DNA of 64,000 bases from Henricia sp. BOLD:AAB3569 (taxonomy: Eukaryota > Echinodermata > Asteroidea > Spinulosida > Echinasteridae): the NCBI GenBank assembly GCA_037783545.1, contig JBBELK010000514.1, forward strand, positions 930,001 to 994,000, read 5' to 3'. Both the position numbers and the translations under genes were made by a program. The notes under the pieces were generated by a model. It saw only the letters and a list, made by a program, of their open reading frames with translations. It was not told the DNA's origin and made no database searches. Of the stretch, positions 1-13,000 are shown one piece after another; the first letter of the stretch is position 1; each line of letters starts with the position of its first letter.

Positions 1-983
1 CCCTGATTCTAAATGTCCCCCCTAATAATACCCCTTTTTTTTACCCCTAATAAGGTGTCTTCCTAATTACCTACTTGTTAAAATAGTGTAAAGCACATTG
101 ATACTGTGGGTGAAATGCACTGTATCAGAACAGTACTTATTTTTATCATTTGGAAAAAGAGGGGTGCCGGTGCATTATAGGAGTGTGTAGTTTTGCAAAG
201 ACCTGTCAAAATGGGGGATTTCATATGCAGTTTATTCAAACGCAATTTGAAAGCTGATTTAAAGGCAAAGGCTCATCGGCACTGTGCGCGCGCCAATTTC
301 GAGCCACGAAATACGCAGCTCCATGCCTTTTGCTATAAAGCTGCGTATTTCGTGGCACGTAATTAACGCGCGCATTGCTGAAGGCCAGGCTGAGCCTTTA
401 AGGATGTATGGGATTCACAATTCTGAGTACATGTGTGGAAACATTGCCACTGTTTCTGTTTTTTTTTGTTTTTTAATTGAATATGTTCGCAAACCGTGGT
501 AGCTCTTCAACACATGCAGTGCTTGTTTTGTGGGAAAAACAAATGCAGTGCCTGGAAACTGCAGCAGTTTGACACTTTGTATGCTAATGCCTTTCCCTTA
601 CGTTTTACACGTGGATTCCTAAAAATGTGCATCGGGTCATGTCCTCTAAACATCATGTTTTAATGTGCTATTTTTTGCATGTCCCAGTCTTTTTGTCTTC
701 AAAGAAGACTCTGCAAGAGCCTGAACGTGAGGCCACTAATTACTTGCAAAAAAGACCCTTTGAACAACTGCTGATAAAGGTCTCGCCTAAAGCACTTCAT
801 CTGGTTGGATCCCACACTTATAATGTGGTAGGACTGTACCAGTAGACGGCAGTAGAGGGGCCCGACCCACTTCCCCATCTGGATAACAGATGTATGTTTC
901 ATATGGGTGTGGTTTGTTGGCTGGCTGCCAAGTTCCGTGTATTCATTACATTATGAGCGCTTTTTCTTTTCCTTCCTTTGCAG
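1..983. other. Intron sequence upstream of ARIH2 RING2
   Basis: No exon was recognised. The expected upstream ARIH2 residues (RING1, IBR) are not present. A foldback element lies at 262-402; the rest appears unique apart from T-rich stretches. Confidence 0.6.
262..402. mobile_element. Foldback/MITE, family with copy at 13219
   Basis: The two halves are inverted: gccacgaaatacgcagctcc on the left and agctgcgtatttcgtggcac on the right, with outer gcgcgc and aggctcatc/gctgagcct segments also paired. A second copy lies at 13219-13347. No coding capacity. Confidence 0.8.
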
Positions 984-1034
984 TGCCCTGTATGCAATAT
1001 CTGTATCGAGAAGAACGGCGGATGCAATCATATG
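984..1034 (+). CDS. ARIH2: ARIH2-like exon: first part of RING2 with catalytic Cys
   Basis: The acceptor is a T/C-rich tract ending tttgcag at 983 and the donor is gtaagt at 1035. The 51-nt exon is phase 0 at both ends and encodes 17 residues, [17 protein letters not shown]. The first Cys pairs are zinc ligands. The Cys of GGCNHM is at the position of the ubiquitin-accepting Cys of RBR ligases (Cys310 in human ARIH2, from memory). Confidence 0.95.
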
Positions 1035-4000
1035 GTAAGTGCAGTAGTGACGTCAAAGTGGGAGGAGGGGTAAAGGGTGGCACAGTAATGTGTATCTAGA
1101 CTGTTTCTAATTTAGCACCAAAAATGGTCTAATTCCGGTTTATGTAGACTGCAGAGGAGGAGTGGTCTAGGTAGACCATTTTGATTTAAAGATCATTATG
1201 TCATTCGTTTTACAAATTCCAAGAACAACAGCATTACATAACTAAAGAGTAACGATGACAAACTTCAGCCACATCAGGACTGGAAATTCACGGAGGCCAT
1301 TGCCTCTGTTGCCCCTGGTCTTGGCCGCCCCTGGTCTTGGCCGCCCCTGGTCTTGGCCTTGATGCCTTTTTGGAATCTTCCCATTGACTTTTTCATTTTC
1401 CAATGGAAGTGCCCTTTTTAAACTCCAAAAGTTGCCTAAAAAAAACACAAATGGCAGTGCCCTTTCATTGACGAATTTCCTGCACTGCTACATAGATGCA
1501 GTAATGTTTCAAAAACCTTTAAAAAAATCCAAGCATGGTTTCTGTCAGTAATTGGTTTAGTTTGCATCGGGGAGAATGAATGTTAATTAGGGTTTGTTTT
1601 TGCCCTTACCCGACGTATATTAGCACTGTATACTCAGTGCTTTACCGAGACACTATGAAAAACTTCATAGCGCACTCGGACAGGATTCGAACCCACGACC
1701 TCCTGCAAACAAGGCAGACGTCTTAACCACTCGACCACCGAGCTAGCCGGTGTTGAATGGCCGGTTCGAATCAGTTAGCAACGGGGATTGCAATTAATCA
1801 GTAATTGGTTTAGCTTGCGTCAGGGAGAATGAATGTTAATTAGGGTTTGTTTTTGCCCCTTTTTTCGACACACATGAAAATGAACGATTCTTTGTCAAGT
1901 ACATCACCGAAGCCTATTCTATCTGCCTTGTTTGCAGGAGGTCGTGGGTTCGATTCTTGCCCGAGCACGCTATGAAGTTTTTTCATAGTGTCTCGGGAAA
2001 GCACCGAGTATACGGTGCTAATATACGCCGGGTAAGGGCAAAAACAAACCCTAATTAACATGGTTTCTGTGTTGAATGAATGGTAAAAAAATTATCTGCA
2101 GAATTTTTTTTTTAAAAGCAACTTCAGTTTGCAATTTCTCTCACAAAGGTACCATTTTACATGGGAAAAAAGTCATGTGGTTTGTTACATGTGCCATTGC
2201 TATCAACACTTTTAGTCATTTTTTTCTTGTCAATTCATGAAGTAAAATTTTGGGTAACTGCAAAGTTCAGGGGGCAGGAGCAGATCCAGGATTTTTACCA
2301 GGGAGGGATTTTTCTGGTGCGAGTGCCGATGAAGTCGCTCAGAGGGGGGCGGGGGATGTCTAGATGCCCCCCCCCCCCCCCCCCCCTTCGCAAAAAATAA
2401 CATTTTAGTTTCAATTTGGAGGGAGGGTAGCCAGTCGTATCAGCTTATTGCGGACAGGCGGACGCACAAATGCATTATATTTAATTTTAAAAAATAATAA
2501 TAATTGAGTCATAGCGAGGGGGGTGGGGGGGTTTGACCCCCCCCCCTCCCACCCCCCCTCCCCACCCCCCCCCCCCCCCCCCTCCCCCCTGGATCCGTGC
2601 CTGAGGGGACATGTGGTCTGGGTAATGCCCATGTAATTAGAGCCATTGCCATTACCAGGTACCTCTTTGGAGTACTGTAAATATGAAATTTGTCATTGGT
2701 TCTTTCACAAAGTGACGCAGCACTTTTTACAGCACACAGAAGAGTAATTAAACCACAAAATCAGCCTCGATCAACATCCAGCTACCATTTCAAACCAAGG
2801 ACGCAATTACATGTTATTTCAGTCTTTAAAACACGCAATAAAAATCGTACCTTTTTAACCTACATGTAAGTGCCACTTCAAATAACCAGACTGCAATTAC
2901 TCTCTTACAGAAATTCTGACAGCAATATATGAAGGTTTATTGCTTTCATGCCCGTCTGGGAATTATGTCATTGCAAACCATTTCTCTGAAATTTATTGAA
3001 TGCCGTATTTTATGACTACACTATATAAAAGTAGGCAAGCATACAAGGATAATTAGTTTCGCCTGGTTGAGTCAAGGTTTGGGCATTGACTATATAATGC
3101 CTCTTAGGTTTGCGGTAACTGTGAGAGCACTGAATCTGCATTGGAGGAACAGCAGAAAAGCAGAGCTTCATACCTGAGAACTATAGATAATGATTGTTTA
3201 TACATTGTTTTGTGGAGACACAGAATTTGGTGATTAGCTTATGACTGCTTTAAACTGAAAGAACACAATACGTCAAAGCTTAAACAAAGCACTTAAACAA
3301 TGGAAGCCAATACATCCACCACGTTTCTTGATCAAAATTCTACTCTAGCCGATGATACCGGAGAACCATTTCAAGTGTACAAATACTATTTCATGAGACA
3401 GATTTTTGCTGGTGTGGTTATCATTGTCTCCATTGTTGGAATTGTTGGTAACTGTTTGGTCATCGCTGCCGTTCCTCTATCCAAAAAACTTCGCACCGTC
3501 ACCAACGTGTTTGTCGTGAACCTCAGCATAAGTGACTTGCTGTCGTGTCTGTCCCTGCCATTGCAAGCTATGGCAGTGTTGAGCGAGGATGGGTGGCCGT
3601 TTCCCCGAGCTGTTTGGCTGTGCTCTGGGTTTGCTACGATTCTACTGGTAGGTACCAATTGCAGCATCAATTCCCTGGCTCTTATCACCTTAAACAGATG
3701 GATCGGTATTACCAAGTCTAGTGACACAACACGCCGCATCTACACTCGTAGAAACATCGCCATAATGATCGTTATTACCTGGGCTATACCCTTTTCCATT
3801 ACGCTGATTCCACCGGCATTTGGCTTTGGCGAAATAGGCTACGAGCCTCTGTATTCGACATGCACCTGGATCAAAGACAATCCATTCTCCCTTACCCAGA
3901 ATATTATTGCAGGGATCGTGAATTTCCCCATTCAACTCACTATAATAACTTGCTGCTACGTTTCAATTTTCCGCTACGTGCTCGAGACATCTCGTCGCAT

Positions 4001-7000
4001 GGCTCGTCACGACACTAAGAGCATCTCCGGCGAGCTGAGCAAATCGGATCGCACCATGAAAAAGAAGATGTGGAAGCGACAAGTTGCGGTCACCAAGAAC
4101 ATGCTGTACATCGTTGTGGCTTACGTCATCTGCCTTGCACCGTTCTTTGTCTCAGTAATTCCACTCGGATATGACTGGAGCATTCGTATGACGCCCTACA
4201 CCGGAGCGATTGTTTACATTAACAACTGCCTCAACCCAGTTATCTATGCCACATCTCATCCAGATTTTAAAGAAGCATTTGGCTATATGGTGCGATGTCA
4301 ATTTAAGGCTATTCCCCAAAGCTTAGCACACTCAAGGAGGGTCAAAAATACTAAATAAATATCGGTCCACAGAGATACAGGACTGGTCAAAATTATTAGA
4401 ACACTTGGTCGAAAGAAAGAAAGAAAACGTTTGACAAAAAAAAAAAAAAGAATGTGTTTATTACAAAACATAATTTGGGTAAGTGTTCACTGCACATCAA
4501 AAGAAACTTTTGCATGTTTTAGAATTTGGCTTTATAAATCTGCTTCTGCGTTTGTAATGGTAGATTTGAACTTCACTTTATTGAACACAACAGAACTGCT
4601 CATTGTTATGGTGAAGGTTTTAGACTTCATCTGCTGCTATTTTTCCTGACTCATCCTGACATCGCAATTTACCAGCATGACGTATGGCCCATGCTGCTCG
4701 TCTGACCGCAAACTGAATAGAGGGCGCCCTTTCATGCCATGACATTGTTGTTTTATTTTTGGAAAGCCCAATGGAACAGGACACTAACACCATTGACTCT
4801 ACCTCTGTACTTTCTACCACTTTCAAACTACGGGCCACTTGTGGTTTTGATTGGAAGTTAATGAGGTCAAAGGTCATTTTCATAATTGTAGGAAACCCTG
4901 CCCTTGTCAAACTGTAGCCGTAGTAGCACCGTTAACTCCATTAACTTATCTCCCACCACTTTCAAACTACAAGGCAACATCTGTATCTGGGTCTTTCCAC
5001 AGTAATGGGGTACATTTGAAAGATAAGTCAATAATTCCTTTATCTCAGGAGATAACTTTTGCCCCAAAAGGTAAAAAATTGCTGCCACAACATACATTTT
5101 TGAATTTAAGCTCGTGTACAAATTTCCTCTTTACGTATGTAACGTGGACAGACCAATTGTGAATTTTTTTTCTGTCTTTGTACATACGTAATATAAAAAT
5201 TTGTGCACGGGGTTTTCACAAATGTATGTTGTAGGACTATTTTTCTTACTCCTTGGTGCAAAAGGTATTTCCTCAGTTTAGCTGCATCATTTAAAGATAA
5301 AATTAAGACATTTGAAGTAAACTGGGACCCAAGATCTTGTATGTCACATAAATGTACCCTATTACTTCGGAAAGACCCACATACTGGTCAATGCCGGTAC
5401 AAGGCTACATATCTACAAAGCGAGTATCCGACCAATAAGTAATTATGTCTAAGGTTTGTGCACAGTTGAAAGAGATTTGTTACAATTGATCAAAATATGG
5501 TTGAATATATATGGAAAACGATAAATTTCAAGTGCTTGTAATATGACACCTGATGATGTCAATATTATTTCAGTGGTCGACAACCATCTTACACAATAGG
5601 GTCTATGTTGTGACTAAGTTTGAGAATTATTCAAACATATCAAAGAACTGGTATCAACCATCGGTGTGCTTTGTCTATGGGACTTGAGGAAGAAGGAAAA
5701 AAACTAGAGGTAGTGCTCTAAATAACATGATAAAACATATGGGGCTTTTCTATGAGCTTTGGTGTTTGTTTTTGTGTCATTTAGGACTTAGTCTGACATT
5801 TGATGCCATCTTCCTGAAAAAAATGAAAGATTTTTATTCAGACAAATTGCACGAAAAGTATTGTTAAGGTATGGTAACTATAGTTCCGTGACTGCTACCT
5901 TTAGTATGCACCTTTAAAACCTTTAAAACATTTAATCACTTTTGAAAAACGGGTATGTTTCAGTCGTGGATCCAGAAAGGGGGGGGGGAGGGGGGGTGTC
6001 ACATATCCCCGCTCCCCTCCCCACTGGCAAAACCACTTCCTAGAAATAAATAAATGGATCCGCCCCAGTGTTCATACTGACTTTCAATCACAGTGAGTGC
6101 ACAAATTATGAATCAGTCTACACAAAAATTTCACCAGGCATTTGTTTAAAAGTGTTTTCACTGTCAACAGCAAGTGATATATCACCACTTTTTTTCCTAC
6201 TACGGGACACCACACTAACCCCATTCACAGCTTTCAGATAACAAGGGTGTCCTATTAAATCCAACCAATAGGAAACAAGGGCATTGGTCAGTTTCTTTGT
6301 GCAAAATTTCAACACAGTTTTATGATATTAAATTTTAGACACTTGTAACACCTGACATCATCATCATCAGCGGCGGCACCAGACCTGTTAATCTGGGGGG
6401 GTGGGGGGGGGAAAGAGGGGGAAAACTTAAATTTAGGGGTGCAAACAAAAATCTATAATGTAATTTTGTAAAGTGTATTGGGCTTTTTTGTTGGTGCCAG
6501 CTAATTATGGATGAAATTGAGTTTATTATTTACAGCGCAAACAACATTGTAACAAATTGGGTGCAATGGTTTGGGATTAAACTCAATTTCCGCCATCGGG
6601 GAAAAAACTGGGGGAGCAAAAAAAAATAACCGGGGGGGCATTTTCCCCCGTGCCCACCCCGTAGCGCCGCCGCTGATCATCATCATAATGAAATCACTTC
6701 ATCATAATGAAATCGTTAGAAAACATGGTCAAAGGTCATTACTTTATGTCATATAAAAAAATCTTAGCACCGTTAACCCCATCCACCTATCTCAAAGACT
6801 TTCAGACTTTGGGAGGGGCCACACTTTGGAGGAGGAACACTAATTCCCTCAAAGCAGCTTACACATGCAAATGTTTAAACCTCAAATCTCATGTGGGAGT
6901 GGTGATGACACTTAAAGGGCCCCTTATTTAGGATTTTTATCAATGAAATCTATGCTTTAAAACCACTTTACTCAGTTAAAGTCATAAAAATCCTATTTGG

Positions 7001-10000
7001 AGCTTGCTTTGGGGGTTAAAACAAAGGTTTTTAGTTTTTATGCTAATGAAAATATGCATATTCATGACCAAGGTCACGATGTCACAAGAGGCAAACACAG
7101 GAAAATCACATTGAACTGTGCACAAAAGATTCCAGTTTTTTCTCAATTTTCCTGAAACTTTTGTAATCCATGGCTGTTTGAGTTTGTTTTACATGTTGCC
7201 TGCTGTAAGCCATGACAAAACTGGGGGTAGAAACTGCAGCAATTTGCCACAAGTCCAACTTGAAGTCTTATGTTGTTTCTTAACTTTTCCCTTCTGTCTT
7301 CCTTATGTGATGCACTCAAAACAGCGCCCTCTGTCTGTGATTTATTGCAATGAAATCTTCAAAGTTGAAAAATGCCACCTTTTATTGATTTTACATCCAA
7401 ACGAACAATAGTATGTCTTGCTGAACAAGTAATCCGTCAGTATGAAGCAAAGCTTAGGCACAAAGTTGTTTAGGATGTCACAGGCCCTTTAATCAGAGGG
7501 CCATACATGTATGTGCCCGCTCCCCCACCCCTCCCCCTTTCCCCTACCCCTTCCCCCCACCCCTTCCCCCTACCCCTTCCCCCCACCCCTTCCCCCCACC
7601 CCTTCCCCCCACCCCTTCCCCCCCACCCCTGGAGTGTTGCTTTGACGTACATGTAGGCATAGTGAAGTCACTTTTCATACTACACTACCAGATAAATTTT
7701 GGTTAAGTCAGTCTGAAAGGACATTCAATTGAATATTTTTAGAATATACAAAGAGTGAAGTACATGTATGTACATGTATAGTGTACATGTATTCAATTTG
7801 CACAGTCCTGCCATCAAACATCTCATACATGTATACCTCACAGCATTTTTAGGGAGCTACTGAAAAGTCATAACCATAATAGACTCTAATCACTTTAAAA
7901 GGTGATCTCCTCAATTTGGACCATCGGATTTACGTTGGAGATCATTTCCAATCTCCCCCCTGCTCCGTGCCAAATTTTTCACAGATGAACGGTTGTTCTA
8001 GATTTCTCCACTTTCAGTCCTAATTCCAATTTCCAATCGGTTCAGTATGATCGAAACCAGAAAAGGGTCGAACTTTCTCGATCTCATAATTACAGGGGTC
8101 GCATAAAAGCACCTCTAGTCCTGTGGGAGGTTCCTACACAGGGGATACTGTGTCTGTCACCATGGCCCACTATTTTTAATTTGTGTGTATTAATTCAGAT
8201 AGCAGTATCTTGGGGCCACCTGCACAAAGCAAAATCTGCCTGCAGATGGAGGTAATTAATTGACCTGTAACCAGATACGCTCATCAGGAGGGGGACTAAG
8301 GCACCTAGGCCACCCCTATAACCTGTAGAGTGGTAGAGTCCATCTGTTGGTATCACATGCTGATTGAGTGGTGGTGGTGGTGATTTGATACCTGGTGGAT
8401 GATACCATGGGTTGGTAAGGGGTTGCACATGTTTATGTATGTGGGCCAATGATGATTTTAAAACACCATTATGCCTATCTTTAGTATCATTACCGTGGTA
8501 AGCAAAGAGTATATAGACCATTCCCATAAACATGGAAACCTTCCCTGTATGATGCTCATTGTCTTGTCACTTCGAACAATTTGCACGTTCTCATGGCAAA
8601 TTCACACTGAACCTATTCGCAAGCACATAGGCCTACATGTAATTGCGACGAGCGTTGCTTTGAGAAAAAGCGATGTGGAGAGAATTTTGAGTGAAGTGAT
8701 GCACTGAAAATCACTGAATTATGAAAAGACTTTCCGTTCAACATGTCCAAGCTAATTCTGTGGTTTACAGTGCATTGTTTCAAGCCAAATTCTTCCCACA
8801 GAATTAGCTTGGACGGAAAATGTTTTCATAATTCAGTGATTTCAGTGCATCGATCGTTTCACTCAAAATTCCTTCCACACTGCTTCTTCTCAAAGTGACG
8901 CACTTGGCAATTAATCACGTGCAAAGAGGATGTGTAAATTTGTGTGTGCTAAGAGCACATTGCGCGCATCATGGATGTGCGCTGTTCGATTCAACAACAA
9001 CGTAAAACACACAGTCCATACACTGGAAATAGCTGCGTGTACAGGGAAGACGTCCTGGGAATGGTCTATAGGCTGTGGTTTACATGTACTTGGGTTTTAC
9101 GTATCCAGGCTACATGTACCTGCAGAGTCAGTATCTGTTATAAAAAGACAATAATCGTAGTCCTGATTGCCAAAAGCCCCCAAACTACATCTTACAAGAG
9201 AACTTAATGTTGTTCCGTATGATTTTTAAATATAATTAATTTGCGTTTACATTCACTCGGTATTGCCTTGCTTTTTCATTACTTTCAACCATCTCAATAG
9301 ATCATATTCATGCGATAGAAAGGTTTAATTGGGCCTCCTGAACCAGTTCTATAGAATACAAACTATTGGAAAAGTACGAGACTATTTTATATGTGTCAAG
9401 CCTCGTCTTTAGATCAAGTTTGGAATGCATACATAATGGGGCTTTTCCAATTGACAGTTTGCAGGAGACACGATTGAACCCTTCAAATGCATGCGTGAAT
9501 AGACCGTATCCAATAGCCGCCATTTTGTGGGGCAGTTTCTTTGTTCCTTGATGACATGCATGGTTGCACATATTGTGCTTCCATTGTTGAACGGTTTAAG
9601 TAACAAAAGGTGCCCCACGAAATGGCGGCTATTTGATATGGTCTATAGGGTCTGTACCCCCACCAGCTAAATGCACCTTCAAACCTACACTGGAAGAGGA
9701 CACCGAATCTGAATAAGAATTGATTACAAAAGCTTTGGAATCAACCAAAATATGTCTAAATTCTGATCTTGCATTGATAACAGTAGCAAGTTGGATATTT
9801 AATGCCCTGATCGAGGTTAAGGTTTGTAGGACTTCAAATAGTGTCACAAAGCGAGCCCAGTTCACAAAAATTTCATTAAAATCCAGATAGGCTACCTGCA
9901 CGTAAGCATCACCTGTGTTATTGAATAGCGATTTTGGTCGGTTTTGTTCACGTTCACGTGTAGCGCGTTTTTGAGTTCAAACATATTGCTATCGTGGACG

Positions 10001-13000
10001 TGAAGAGATAGTACCTCGATATGTTGACAATTCTTTCTGTGCAGCGAGGTCATTCCAGATGGTTAATGAAAACAGGTGGTGCAAAGCACTCTGTCAGTTT
10101 CCTGGCAAAATTGCAGGTGTAATTCTGCACAATATACAGGTGATCATAACAGCTGGGTTGTCAAATCCATGAGTTTGGATGGAGCATCTAGATTTTGGGC
10201 TGATTCATTGCTGCCACAAAATAAACAAGAATTGACTTCTGGTCAATTCAATATGGTCCTTATTCTAAGTCACACATGAAAAAAGGCACATTGCATCATT
10301 TGCAGATAACCAAACATGGGACGAGAGAACAATTATACAGACCTAATTGGGATTTGAACTCAAGATTTCTGCCTCTCCAAGTAGATGCTCTACCAGCTGA
10401 GCTATGAGGCACAGCACAGAACTGCAAACCCTCCCGGATTTTGCAATGGATTCCCTGGAAAATGACCCATGTCGCAACTCCCAACACAGTACATGTAAAA
10501 ATCCTCTTGGAACAAGCTCTGCGATTTTAGGATGTGTCTGAAGTTAGGAGATCAACCTATTTTTCGGATGTCTTCCCCCAAAATCCAGGAATGTTGGCAG
10601 CTCTAGGCATGCTGGGACAGGGTATACTTGGGCTTTCTTAGTATCTCAGAGTGTCTGCCCGGAAAGCCAGGGGTCTTGGGTTTGAATCCCAATGAGGCCC
10701 ATATAATTTTTCTCCCATCCCATGTGTGGTTGTTTCATTCCAATAATGATCAGGCACAATCTGAAGTTGTGTATATCATAATAATTTCATCTTCATGGAT
10801 TATTTTCTGCTAAAATTATATCAACTCGGGCGGAAACATTTCATTGGATAGTTGCTACCAATTCAATCTTTACTTTGAGGAATGTTTTCCCTGTCAACTC
10901 GTTGATTAACTTTTGGGGTCATTGCAAGTGATACAGTGGGCCTTTAAGAAAGGTACCATTTTGAAAGAAAACAAAATCATGTGTTGTTTGATACCATTGC
11001 TATCAACACTGTGCTTATCCAATAATGGAGTGAAATTGTGGGTCATTGCAAATTATATAATATGGGCCAAAAAAAAAAAGAGGACGGCATCAGGCCACCA
11101 TGCCCTGCACAGATTTTATTGATGCACCATAAAAATAAACTTTTTATTTTATTTTATGAGTATCAGTATTTTTTATTAGTATCTGTATTTGCTAAGCGAA
11201 AATGCTCGGAGCTCGGCAATTTTTCACAAAGCTTTACAAGTATTGCCCCAGGATATATCCAGTGCAAGTTATCAAAAAAACCTGCTGGCGGTTTAACGCA
11301 TGGGCACAAATAAGGTGGACTGGGCATAAATACGAAGGCGTGTGTTTAATAACTGTCAACAGTATACAGTCTCGGGTGGTTAACAATTGTTAACGTGGGA
11401 CTCAGTGACTCACCTACAAAGCGTTCGTCATATCTCGACCATCACCACGGTTATCAAAAAGTACAAATCGCAGGTACATCCTGCGCAGGTGCTGGAAATT
11501 GAAACCAGACAGCGACGGATGATCTAATTTCATGCCCACAGCGAATCTGGGGATCAAATAATGGGAAATGGGTGAATTCTGCAAGGACCTTGGGTGGATG
11601 CAGGTAATGCTTCAAGAGGATTCCTGAAGAAAATGGTTATATTGTTTGACCTCCCGAGTGGGGATTTCCTTCATAAAACTTTGTCTGTGTATTATTACTC
11701 AAGAGGAGCATCATGGCTGATTTTTGTAGTTTATCAAAGTCAAGACACTTTGTCGTAATTTCCTCTCTCCACCCAGGAGTAAAGGGGTACATGTGAGGGT
11801 GGTGGAAAGAAGATAGAATGAAGCCTGGTACCGTTCACATCAAGCACTCGTTTTTGAAGGTTGAAATAAGAGGTGTGATATGCCACGATAGCCTAGTCAT
11901 GCACGTCAACCATCTGATATTCTGAAAGTTCTGTGTGGTTTATAATTACATGTGTACGCCTCACATTATTGTCTCCATTGCCTCTGATCTTGGCCTTGGA
12001 GTCCTTTCGCAGTTTCCCTCATAGATGTTTAGATTTTCTGATGGAAGTGTGACCCATGTAAGAATTGGGGCCGGGTTGAAAGGTAGAGGCAGCTGGCAAG
12101 TTGAAATCAGTTTTTACTGGTTTATATTCTCTGTAAAAATAAAGATGAAGCGAAGTGGTTGATACGAGTCTTCAAAAAAAATAATTTCAGTTACTGTATA
12201 AAGTAATCATAAACTAAAATTAAACAAGCGATTAATTGAATCTACATTTAGTAATTCAATCATGCGGTTCCCGCCAAAACCTGGTAGGGTTTATAAAGTC
12301 ACATACTATGCTACTGTATTATTGCTACGTAGTGCATACCATTCTTATCAGGGGATCAATCTTGATCCCGAGCTCGGAACCAGTCTAAACACGTTGAGAT
12401 ACATGTATAAGGCGTGACTGCTTTATCATGTCTCTCAGTAAACATGATTTGTACAATGCTTTTGAGAAGGTCCTGAGTTCCTACTACATTACTGTATTAT
12501 AGTGAAAGTCACAAGTGCTTTTTCTGTACTTTTCCCATCATGATGTAAGTCTGAATGTTTAAAGGTAGAATACATGATTGGTATCTTGAGGAATCGGAAA
12601 TGTTCACAGATTTACACATAACTTACACAATATAAACACGATGACGATAAAAAACTTCCCCTGAAATGGTTTTGTCTGAAGTGCTATAGTTTTCGAGAAA
12701 TGAATAAAACAATTATTTCTCGTCTCGCGAGACGTAAATTCTTTTCGCCCCAAAACCACCTCGCCCTGGACCACTTCGGCCTGAAGCACTCCACCCAAAG
12801 ACCGTTTCGCCCCAACAACACTTCATCCAAACACTACCTAGCCCAAATGCCACTGCGCCCCAAAACAACTTCGTGCACAGGCCGTGTTTCAGGGCGAAGT
12901 GGTTCAGGGCGAAGTGGTTTTGGGGTGAAGTGACTGTAAACCATTTCTTGACTGTTATCTAGAAAGATAGACAAAGTACGGAGCTTGTTTTTGCTCAGGT

